DNA of 64,000 nt, taken from positions 434,001 through 498,000 of the forward strand of contig NZ_FNDJ01000002.1 of NCBI RefSeq assembly GCF_900099965.1. Reading direction: 5' to 3'. Below, one piece after another: positions 57,577 to 64,000 of the stretch; the stretch's first letter is position 1; the number at the start of each line of letters is the position of its first letter. The notes beneath the pieces are model-generated. The model saw only the letters and a program-made list of their open reading frames with translations, was not told the DNA's origin and searched no databases. A program made the position numbers and the translations under genes. This DNA is from Nonomuraea jiangxiensis. Its GTDB lineage: Bacteria > Actinomycetota > Actinomycetes > Streptosporangiales > Streptosporangiaceae.

Positions 57577-58734
57577 ATGGATGACGATTGGATCTGCGGC
57601 AGGCTGGGTGAGGACGAGCCCTGGATGCTGGGCGCGGTCAACCCGCCGGTGTTCGAGAACTCGCTGTTCACGTTCGCATCGGCGGAGGAACTGGGCGAGG
57701 CCATCATGAACGAGGACGAGCGCTACGTCTACTGGCGGGGCACCAACCCGACGGTGGACCTCCTCCAGCGCAAGCTCGCCGCGCTGGAGCGGGGCGAGCG
57801 GGCCAAGTGCTTCGGGTCGGGGATGGGCGCCATCTCGGCGACCATCTCCTCGCTCGTCTCGGCGGGTGACCACGTGCTGGTCCTGGGGGCGGTGTACGGG
57901 CCGACCACCCAGTTCCTGCGATACCTGGAGAAGTTCGGCGTCACGCACACGCACGTGGACGACCTCGCGGAATGTGCCGGCGCGATCAGGGCGGAGACGC
58001 GCGTGCTCTACTTCGAGTCGCCCTCCTACATGGCCTACGCCGTGGTGGACGTCGCCGAGGTGGCCGGGTGGGCGCGGGAGCACGGGCTGGTGAGCGTGAT
58101 GGACAACACCTGGTCCACCCCGCTGTTCCAGAAGCCGCTGACCATGGGCGTGGACCTCGTGGTGCACTCGTTGTCGAAGTACATAGGCGGGCACAGCGAC
58201 CTCGTCGGCGGGGTGGTCGCCGGATCGGCCGAGCTGATCAGGCCGCTGGCGCTGACCGAGTACCAGCTCTACGGGGCCGCCATGTCACCGCACGACGCGG
58301 CCAAGGCGATCAAGGGGCTGCGGACGCTGCCCGTGCGCATGGCGGCCCACCAGGAGCGGGGGCTGGCGGTGGCCGGCTTCCTGGCCGGGCATCCGCGGGT
58401 GCGGGCGGTCAACCATCCGGGGTTGCCCTCGCATCCCGGGCATGCCCTCGCCCTGCGCCAGATGTCGGGCTTCTCCAGCCTGTTCAGCTTCGAGCTGGAC
58501 ACCGAGTCGCGCCAGGACGTCGGTCGCTTCCTCGATAAGTTGCGACATTTCAGGATTGGTGTGTCTTGGGGTGGGTTCGAAAGCCTGGTGAACGCGCCCG
58601 CCCTGACCGTCGAGGAGAGCGTGCGGGCCACCATGGGCGTCCCGACCGGCCTCGTACGCCTGTCCGTCGGCCTGGAGCCCGCCGACGTACTGATCAAGGA
58701 TCTAGGTCTGGCGCTGGAGGGATTGTCCGCCTAG
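57577..58734 (+). CDS. Cys/Met-metabolism PLP-dependent lyase (cystathionine gamma-synthase/beta-lyase family)
   Basis: A 385-aa PLP enzyme. The ATG at 57577 starts MDDDWICGRLGEDEPWMLGA, with TACCCT ending 6 bp upstream, fitting a leaderless transcript. PLP contacts are RYVYWRGTNPTVDLLQRKLAALE, CFGSGMGAISATI and VMDNTWSTP, with the Schiff-base lysine K201 in VVHSLSKYIGGHSDLVGG. FESLVNAPAL and the final GLVRLSVGLEPADVLIKDL are family signatures. It may be cystathionine beta-lyase, methionine gamma-lyase or a related beta-eliminating enzyme. Context does not decide. Confidence 0.88.
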   Translation: MDDDWICGRLGEDEPWMLGAVNPPVFENSLFTFASAEELGEAIMNEDERYVYWRGTNPTVDLLQRKLAALERGERAKCFGSGMGAISATISSLVSAGDHVLVLGAVYGPTTQFLRYLEKFGVTHTHVDDLAECAGAIRAETRVLYFESPSYMAYAVVDVAEVAGWAREHGLVSVMDNTWSTPLFQKPLTMGVDLVVHSLSKYIGGHSDLVGGVVAGSAELIRPLALTEYQLYGAAMSPHDAAKAIKGLRTLPVRMAAHQERGLAVAGFLAGHPRVRAVNHPGLPSHPGHALALRQMSGFSSLFSFELDTESRQDVGRFLDKLRHFRIGVSWGGFESLVNAPALTVEESVRATMGVPTGLVRLSVGLEPADVLIKDLGLALEGLSA

Positions 58735-58773
58735 CGTGACAAGCGGCACTGTCTGAGAGGCAGGAGGCTCGTC

Positions 58774-60030
58774 ATGAGAAACCCCCTCCTGGCGGTGGCG
58801 GTCGCCGCCACCCTGGTGCTCGCGGGATGCGGCTCCGGCTCGACCTCCCCCGGAGAGGTACGGCTGCGCATGATCGAGAGCCTGACCAGCCCCGAGCGGA
58901 CGAAGCTCATCAAAACCCTGCTCGCCGCCTTCGAACGGGCCAACCCCGGCGTGCAGGTCGAGCTGATCTCCCCGCCCCTCGACAGCGCCGACCAGAAGAT
59001 CACCCAGATCCTGCAGACCAAGAAGGACCTGGACGTGCTGGAAGTACGCGACCACACGGCCAAGTCCTTCTCCAACAACGGCTGGCTGGCCGAGTTACCC
59101 ACCCGGGACTGGCCCGGCTGGGCCGACCTGACCGACCTGGCCCGGACCAAGGCGGTCGAGGTCGGCGGCAAGGCGTACCTGATCCCGTACGGGTTCTACC
59201 AGCGCACGGTCTTCTACCGGACCGACCGGGGCATGACCGCGCCGCCCGCCACCTGGCAGCAGCTCTACGAGGCGGCCAGGGCGATGACCACGGGCGACCG
59301 GTACGGCTACTCCTTCAGGGGCGGCAAGGGCGGCGCGGACTACGCGGTCATGATGATCAGCGCCTACAACGGCGCGGCCGTCAACCCCGAGAAGTCCTTC
59401 TACCTGAAGGACAAGCGCACGATCTTCTCCACCCCCGAGGCCGCCCAGGCCCTGGACCTCTACGTCAAGATCTTCAAGGAGGCGTCCCCGCCCGACTCCG
59501 TGTCCTGGGGTTACCCGGAGATGGTGCAGGGCTTCACCTCGGGCGTCACCGGCATCCTCATCCAGGACCCCGAGGTGATCAAGACGGTCGAGGAGAGCGG
59601 CCTGACCGGCTGGTCCACCGCCCCCATCCCCAAGGGCCCCACCGGCTACGCCTTCCAGCCCGTCGGCTACGCCGGCTGGGGCGCGACCTCCTTCAGTGCC
59701 CATCCCAAGGAGGCGGTCAGGCTCGTGCAGTTCCTCTCGGAGGCCGAGCAGAGCATCGCCTTCGCCAAGGGCAACTCGCTCATCCCGATCTCCCGGCAGG
59801 CCCAGAACGACCCGCAGTTCGCGCAGGGGGCGTGGCGGGCCTACCTTCAGGCCCAGCAGGACCCCAGGCAGGTCATCACGATCAGGCCGGTGGACTACCC
59901 GGGCTGGAGCCGGTTCATCGCCGACTCCGACCGCGACGTCCAGGCCCTGATCACCGGGCGGACGACCACGGCCGAGGTGCTCAGGTCGTGGGACGCGTTC
60001 TGGACGGACCAGGCCAAGCAGGTCTCATGA
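58774..60030 (+). CDS. Sugar ABC transporter substrate-binding lipoprotein
   Basis: A 418-aa extracellular binding protein (family 1, MalE-like). The ATG at 58774 has GGAGG upstream. Signal peptide with lipobox LAGC (C19). Typical fold landmarks are LLAAFERANPGVQVELIS, VLEVRDHTAKSFSNNGWLAEL and FTSGVTGILIQDPEV, then GYAGWGATSFSAHPKEAVRLVQFLSE. It should bind a mono- or oligosaccharide and hand it to the two permeases encoded next. No ATPase gene follows, as is usual where a shared MsiK-type ATPase serves several importers. Confidence 0.92.
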   Translation: MRNPLLAVAVAATLVLAGCGSGSTSPGEVRLRMIESLTSPERTKLIKTLLAAFERANPGVQVELISPPLDSADQKITQILQTKKDLDVLEVRDHTAKSFSNNGWLAELPTRDWPGWADLTDLARTKAVEVGGKAYLIPYGFYQRTVFYRTDRGMTAPPATWQQLYEAARAMTTGDRYGYSFRGGKGGADYAVMMISAYNGAAVNPEKSFYLKDKRTIFSTPEAAQALDLYVKIFKEASPPDSVSWGYPEMVQGFTSGVTGILIQDPEVIKTVEESGLTGWSTAPIPKGPTGYAFQPVGYAGWGATSFSAHPKEAVRLVQFLSEAEQSIAFAKGNSLIPISRQAQNDPQFAQGAWRAYLQAQQDPRQVITIRPVDYPGWSRFIADSDRDVQALITGRTTTAEVLRSWDAFWTDQAKQVS

Positions 60031-60914
60031 CCCGCACGTTCACGGTTCGCCGGGCCGGGTTCGTCGCGCTGTGCCTGCTGCCCGCCGTGGTGTTCGTGGC
60101 CGTGTTCACGTACTGGCCGATGGTCCGGGGCGCGGTGATCGCCTTCCAGCGCTACGACCTGTTCGACCTCACCGCCACGCCCTTCGCCGGCCTGGAGAAC
60201 TTCCGGGCGGTGCTGGCCGAGGACCGGTTCTGGACGGCGCTCCGCAACACCGGCACCTGGGTGGGCGTGTCGCTGTTCTTCCAGTTCTTCCTCGGGTTCG
60301 GGCTCGCCCTGCTGCTGCGCGGGCACTTCCGCGGCCGGGGGCTCTACCAGGCGTGGGTGTTCTTCCCCTGGGCCATGTCGGGGTTCCTGATCGGGCTGCT
60401 GTGGCGGTGGATGTTCAACGGGCAGTTCGGGGTGGTCAACGACCTGCTGCTCAAGGCGGGGATCATCGACGAGCGCATCGGCTTCCTGGCCTCGCCGGGG
60501 TGGGCGATGACCTCGGTGATCGTGGCCAACATCTGGTACGGCGTGACGTTCTTCGCCATCATGATCATGGCCGCGCTGCAGTCGGTGCCCCGCGAGCTCT
60601 ACGAGGCGGCGGCGGTGGACGGCGCCTCGCGGGTGCGCCGGTTCTGGCACGTGACGCTGCCGCACATCCGTCCCACCCTGGCGCTGATCGTGCTGCTGCG
60701 GGTCATCTGGATCCTGAACTTCCCCGACCTGATCTACTCGATGACCGGCGGCGGCCCGGCCGGGAGCACCGACATCGTCACCACGTTCCTCATCCAGCAG
60801 GTCATCGGCGGCGACTACGGGCGCGCGGGCGCGGTCGGGCTGCTCGTCCTCGGCCTGCTGCTGGCCTTCAGCGTCTTCTACCTGAACGCCACCCGCTTCG
60901 AGAAGGCCCGATGA
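60027..60914 (+). CDS. Sugar ABC transporter permease 1 (MalF-type)
   Basis: A 295-aa membrane protein with six TM helices, from the ATG at 60027 overlapping the binding-protein stop. The coupling EAA motif is ELYEAAAVDGASRVRRFWHVTLPHIRP, and the C-terminal MTGGGPAGSTDIVTTFLIQQ is typical of carbohydrate importers. It pairs with the frameshifted second permease. All features appear intact. Confidence 0.92.
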   Translation: MTRTFTVRRAGFVALCLLPAVVFVAVFTYWPMVRGAVIAFQRYDLFDLTATPFAGLENFRAVLAEDRFWTALRNTGTWVGVSLFFQFFLGFGLALLLRGHFRGRGLYQAWVFFPWAMSGFLIGLLWRWMFNGQFGVVNDLLLKAGIIDERIGFLASPGWAMTSVIVANIWYGVTFFAIMIMAALQSVPRELYEAAAVDGASRVRRFWHVTLPHIRPTLALIVLLRVIWILNFPDLIYSMTGGGPAGSTDIVTTFLIQQVIGGDYGRAGAVGLLVLGLLLAFSVFYLNATRFEKAR

Positions 60915-61734
60915 GACGGCTCGCCGCCGCCGCCAAGGCCGTCGTGCTGGCCGTCTGGTTGCTGATCACGCTGTTCCCGCTCTACTGGATCGTGGTCACC
61001 TCGCTCAAGCCGCAGTCCGAGATCTTCTCGATGCCGCTGCGCTACTGGCCGGGCACCGTGACCTTCGAGCACTACGCGGAGCTGTTCGCGTTCGCCGACT
61101 TCGGGGCGTACCTGCTGAACAGCCTGCTCGTCTCGCTCGTGGCGGCCGGGGCGGTGACCGTGATCGGGGTGCTCGGCGGCTACACCTTGGCCAGGTTCGC
61201 CTTCCCCGGCCGGGGCGCGCTGATGCTGGCGTTCCTGGTCACGCAGATGGTCCCGCTGTTCATCGCGCTCGGGCCGCTCTACCTGCTGATGCCGACCTCG
61301 ACCTGCTCAACCGGCTGGCCGGGCTGATGCTGGTGTATGTCGCGATGCTGGTGCCCTTCGCCACGGTCATCATGCGGGGCTTCTACGAGCGGGTGCCGGT
61401 CGCGCTGGAGGAGGCCGCGCAGGTGGACGGGGCCTCGCGGCTGGTGGCGCTGGTGCGGGTGGTGATCCCGGTCATGCTGCCGGGGATCGCGGCCACGTTC
61501 ATCTTCGCGTTCGTGCAGTGCTGGAACGAGCTGTTCCTGGCGATCACGTTCATCGACAGCGAGGACGCCAAGACGATCCCGGTGGCCATGAACTCCTTCA
61601 TCACGCAGTACGACATCGACTGGGGCTCGATGGCCGCCGCCACCGTGGTGTCCGTGGTGCCGACGCTGGTGCTCTTCGCCGCGATCCGCCGCTATCTGGT
61701 CGAGGGGCTCACCGCCGGAGCGGTCAAAGGCTGA
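60911..61734 (+). pseudogene. Sugar ABC transporter permease 2 (MalG-type), frameshifted
   Basis: From the ATG at 60911 the frame encodes a MalG-type N-terminus (LLITLFPLYWIVVTSLKPQS, ARFAFPGRGALMLAFLVTQM) but reaches TGA at 61325-61327. From about 61294 another frame continues the family exactly (DLDLLNRLAGLMLVYVAML, EEAAQVDGASRLVALVRVVI) to 61734. Joining them needs one extra base just after the ATG at 61289-61291; the corrected protein would be 274 aa, the family norm. It is either a single-base deletion that disables the importer or a sequencing error. No slippery heptamer was seen for programmed shifting. Confidence 0.88.
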
Positions 61735-61883
61735 AAGGAGCGTGAAAGGGATGGCCGACCGCTCGTCGCGCTCAACAGACCTTTCACCGCAAGCCGGCTC
61801 CAACTGAACGCCGGACGGCGGCGGCTCGCCGAACAACCCCTCCACGGATCTCCACGCGGGGTAGGTTGCGCTCTTACGTTGGG

Positions 61884-61899
61884 CGTGATCCGCATCACA
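61884..61899 (+). promoter_or_regulatory. CRP/GlxR-type box CGTGATCCGCATCACA
   Basis: It matches the TGTGA-N6-TCACA cAMP-receptor consensus at nine of ten fixed positions and contains the perfect dyad GTGAT-CCGC-ATCAC (61885-61898). It sits 12 bp upstream of the DUF485 GTG, over or next to its GGAGG ribosome site, so repression or leader-proximal control is as likely as activation. Confidence 0.55.
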
Positions 61900-61910
61900 G
61901 TGGAGGTCTC

Positions 61911-62240
61911 GTGACGACTAGAGAACATGACGCGTCGGTCTATGAACAGGTGCAGGAGAGCAGTGAGTTCCAGGATCTGAAGAGGCGGTTCCGCGCCTGG
62001 ACGTTCCCCATGACCGTGGCGTTCCTCGTGTGGTATCTGCTCTACGTGGTGCTGTCGGGGTGGGCACGCGACTTCATGGGGATCAAGCTCCTCGGTGAGA
62101 TCAACGTCGGGCTGGTGTTCGGTTTGCTGCAGTTCGTCTCCACGTTCCTCATCGCGTGGGCGTACTCCAGGCATGCCGAGCGAAAGCTCGACCCGATCGC
62201 CGACAAGCTCCGTCACGAGGTTGAGGAGAAGACCCAGTGA
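61911..62240 (+). CDS. DUF485 membrane protein, partner of ActP-like symporter
   Basis: A 109-aa protein. The GTG at 61911 has GGAGG at ideal distance, while the in-frame ATG 45 bases upstream has none. A polar N-terminus (YEQVQESSEFQDLKRRFRAWTFP, the DUF485 start) is followed by two TM helices (about 34-54 and 65-88) and a charged tail. The position directly before an SSS symporter, with GTGA overlap, mirrors yjcH-actP for acetate uptake in E. coli. Confidence 0.92.
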   Translation: MTTREHDASVYEQVQESSEFQDLKRRFRAWTFPMTVAFLVWYLLYVVLSGWARDFMGIKLLGEINVGLVFGLLQFVSTFLIAWAYSRHAERKLDPIADKLRHEVEEKTQ

Positions 62241-63877
62241 GCTCGACCACCCTGGGGATGATCCTCTTCCTCGCGTTCGTCGCCGCCACGCTCGGCATCA
62301 CCTTCTGGGCCAGCCGCCAGACCAAGACGGCCGCCGACTACTACGCCGGGGGCCGGTCGTTCAGCGGTGTGCAGAACGGCCTGGCGATCGGCGGTGACTA
62401 CATGTCGGCCGCCTCCTTCCTCGGCATCGCCGGCATCATCGCGCTGTCCGGATACGACGGGTTCCTGTACTCGATCGGGTTCCTGGTGGCCTGGCTGGTC
62501 GCGCTGCTGCTGGTGGCCGAGCTGATGCGGAACTCCGGCAAGTTCACCATGGCCGACGTGCTGGCCTTCCGGATGAGCCCCCGTCCGGTCCGTACGGCGG
62601 CGGGCGTGTCCACGATCGTGGTCAGCATCTTCTACCTGCTCGCCCAGATGGTCGGCGCGGGCGCGCTGGTCGGCCTGCTGCTCGGCATCACCACGGAGGC
62701 CGGCAAGATGTGGACGATCATCGGCGTGGGCGCGCTGATGATCATTTATGTGGTGTTCGGCGGCATGAAGGGCACCACCTGGGTGCAGATCGTCAAGGCC
62801 GTGCTGCTGATGGGCGGCGCCGCGCTGGTGACGCTGCTGGTGCTGGGCAAGTTCGGCTTCAACCTCTCGGCCCTGCTGGGCCAGGCCGCCGCCACCAGCG
62901 GCCCCAAGGCCAACCCCGGCAACTTCCTCATCCCGGGCCTGAAGTACGGCACCGACGCGCAGGGCCTGGCCGGCAAGATCGACCTCATCAGCCTGGGTCT
63001 CGCCCTGGTGCTGGGCACGGCCGGCCTGCCGCACATCCTCATCCGCTTCTACACCGTGCCCACCGCCAAGGACGCCCGTAAGTCCGTCCTGTGGGGCATC
63101 GGCATCATCGGCGTCTTCTACCTGCTCACGCTGGTCCTCGGCTTCGGCGCCGCCGCCCTGGTGGGCAAGACGGCGATCGCCGCGGGCGACGCGGCGGGCA
63201 ACACCGCCGCGCCGATGCTGGCCCAGCAGATCGGCGAGGACATGTTCGGCCCGGTGGGCGGCACGATCCTGCTGGCGTTGATCGGCGCCGTGGCCTTCGC
63301 CACGATCCTGGCCGTGGTCGCGGGCCTCACGCTCGCCTCCTCCTCCAGCTTCGCCCACGACCTGTACGCGCACGTCTTCCGCCGCGGCCAGGCCAGCGAG
63401 CGCCAGGAGGTCGTGGTGGCCCGTATCTCCGCCTTCGTCATCGGCGCCGTGGCGATCGGCCTGGGCATCCTCGCCCAGGGTCAGAACGTCGCCTTCCTGG
63501 TCGCCCTGGCCTTCGCCGTCGCGGCCTCGGGCAACCTGCCCGCGATCCTCTACAGCCTGTTCTGGAAGAGGTTCAACACCTCGGGCGCGGTCGCGGCCAT
63601 CTACGGTGGCCTGGGCTCGGCGCTGCTCCTGGTGATCTTCTCGCCCGTCGTCTCCGCGCCGCCGCCCGCGGCGGGCGCGCCGGTGACGGCGCTGATCCAC
63701 GGCGTGGACTTCCACTGGTTCCCGCTCAGCAACCCCGGCATCGTCTCGATCCCGCTCGGCTTCCTGTGCGGCTGGCTCGGCACGGTGCTCAGCAAGGAGT
63801 ACAACGCCGCCAAGTACGCCGAGATCGAGGTCCGCTCGCTGACCGGCGTCGGCGCGGAGAAGGCGACCGGGCACTGA
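62237..63877 (+). CDS. actP: Cation/acetate symporter (ActP-like SSS transporter)
   Basis: A 546-aa transporter with about 13 TM helices. Hallmarks are FWASRQTKTAADYYAGGRSFSGVQNGLAIGGDYMSAASFLGIAGIIAL, GLPHILIRFYTVPTAKDARKSV and ASSSSFAHDLYAH. These match acetate/glycolate permease ActP more closely than the symporter at 40090. The GTG at 62237 overlaps the DUF485 stop. It imports short carboxylates with Na+ or H+. The CRP-type box upstream and the hairpin at 63904 delimit a two-gene operon. The substrate assignment is by family. Confidence 0.92.
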   Translation: MSSTTLGMILFLAFVAATLGITFWASRQTKTAADYYAGGRSFSGVQNGLAIGGDYMSAASFLGIAGIIALSGYDGFLYSIGFLVAWLVALLLVAELMRNSGKFTMADVLAFRMSPRPVRTAAGVSTIVVSIFYLLAQMVGAGALVGLLLGITTEAGKMWTIIGVGALMIIYVVFGGMKGTTWVQIVKAVLLMGGAALVTLLVLGKFGFNLSALLGQAAATSGPKANPGNFLIPGLKYGTDAQGLAGKIDLISLGLALVLGTAGLPHILIRFYTVPTAKDARKSVLWGIGIIGVFYLLTLVLGFGAAALVGKTAIAAGDAAGNTAAPMLAQQIGEDMFGPVGGTILLALIGAVAFATILAVVAGLTLASSSSFAHDLYAHVFRRGQASERQEVVVARISAFVIGAVAIGLGILAQGQNVAFLVALAFAVAASGNLPAILYSLFWKRFNTSGAVAAIYGGLGSALLLVIFSPVVSAPPPAAGAPVTALIHGVDFHWFPLSNPGIVSIPLGFLCGWLGTVLSKEYNAAKYAEIEVRSLTGVGAEKATGH

Positions 63878-63903
63878 CCCCCTCCCCCGATCGCCTCCTC
63901 CCG

Positions 63904-63929
63904 GGGCCCGGCCTGCAGCGGCCGGGCCC
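63904..63929 (+). terminator. Hairpin terminator after actP
   Basis: Arms GGGCCCGGCC (63904-63913) and GGCCGGGCCC (63920-63929) pair perfectly around TGCAGC, 26 bp after the actP stop, followed by TT. Confidence 0.85.
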
Positions 63930-63950
63930 TTCGGCTGTCCCCGGAGACGG

Positions 63951-63980
63951 TTGACGGAATTCGCGGGGCGTGGATACCTT
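63951..63980 (+). promoter_or_regulatory. Promoter-like TTGACG-N18-TACCTT at the right edge
   Basis: A -35-like TTGACG (63951-63956) and a -10-like TACCTT (63975-63980) are spaced by 18 bp. They would direct transcription from about 63987 into a gene beyond the window. Confidence 0.5.
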
Positions 63981-64000
63981 CCCGGTGTGTGAACGTACCC

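Noticed and set aside
62213..63874. 553-codon minus-strand frame opposite actP
   Set aside because: Low-complexity His/Gln/Asp/Gly-rich shadow; actP is unambiguous.

Overview
The window is about 70 percent GC, densely packed, and uses many GTG/TTG starts and 4-bp stop/start overlaps (ATGA, GTGA, TTGA). Gene content (WhiJ/Scr1-type XRE regulator with DUF5753, Holin-X and DUF3618 membrane proteins, DUF485 plus sodium:solute symporter pairs, sugar ABC importers without their own ATPase) points to a filamentous actinomycete. Streptosporangiaceae (Nonomuraea-like) is my best guess, by inference only. No rRNA, tRNA, CRISPR array, insertion sequence or prophage was seen.

Layout. 1-3.6 kb: the 3' part of a phytoene-desaturase-type oxidoreductase, then an OmpR-type two-component system. 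3.7-5.3 kb: an XRE/DUF5753 regulator between two small unrecognised genes, with AATTGC palindromes in front of both. 5.3-7.4 kb: an APH-fold phosphotransferase and a ROK protein. 7.5-14.2 kb: a TetR-led operon, translationally coupled throughout, encoding a biotin-dependent acyl-CoA carboxylase (two subunits), a methylglutaconyl-CoA-hydratase-type crotonase and an AtuA-family protein. It is probably a leucine or acyclic-terpene type branched acyl-CoA pathway. 14.6-20.6 kb: a membrane Ser/Thr kinase, a GlcD-type FAD oxidase, a small membrane protein and a class-I aminotransferase. 20.8-26.2 kb: a lone cytochrome oxidase subunit I, a 77-aa Cys/His protein and a four-subunit quinol:fumarate reductase (frdABCD). 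26.3-37.5 kb: a secreted M6 metalloprotease, a lipid-kinase-like protein, a SWIM/Snf2 pair, a 55-aa orphan ORF, Holin-X/DUF3618, a chagasin-type inhibitor lipoprotein, a DUF1838 protein and a HIT protein. 37.6-41.6 kb: a LytS/LytTR system feeding a DUF485-symporter pair. 41.6-43.8 kb: an XPB-like, helicase-associated protein.

43.9-55.6 kb is the main metabolic island. It is a complete C-P lyase operon (phnD, phnC, fused phnE, phnF, phnG, phnH, phnI, phnJ, phnK, phnL, phnM) ending in an inositol-monophosphatase-family gene, with no phnN or phnP. A PhnZ/TmpB-type HD oxygenase lies divergently beside it and keeps the residues I recall for the diiron site. The importer feeds both routes, PhnGHIJKLM carry out radical C-P cleavage, and the terminal phosphatase is a candidate for the missing ribosyl-phosphate step. 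55.6-63.9 kb: a BacA/YddA-like ABC exporter, a Cys/Met-metabolism PLP enzyme, a sugar ABC importer whose second permease is frameshifted, and a second DUF485-ActP symporter pair behind a CRP-type box.

A cross-cutting feature is short tandem repeats of two kinds. Some are in-frame linkers inside enzymes (27 bp x5 in the carboxylase, 36 bp x2.4 in PhnI, 33 bp x4 in DUF3618). Others are arrays just after genes that duplicate the gene's own last codons and stop codon (after atuA, HIT and phnZ). Candidate operators were read for the TetR, XRE and PhnF-type regulators.
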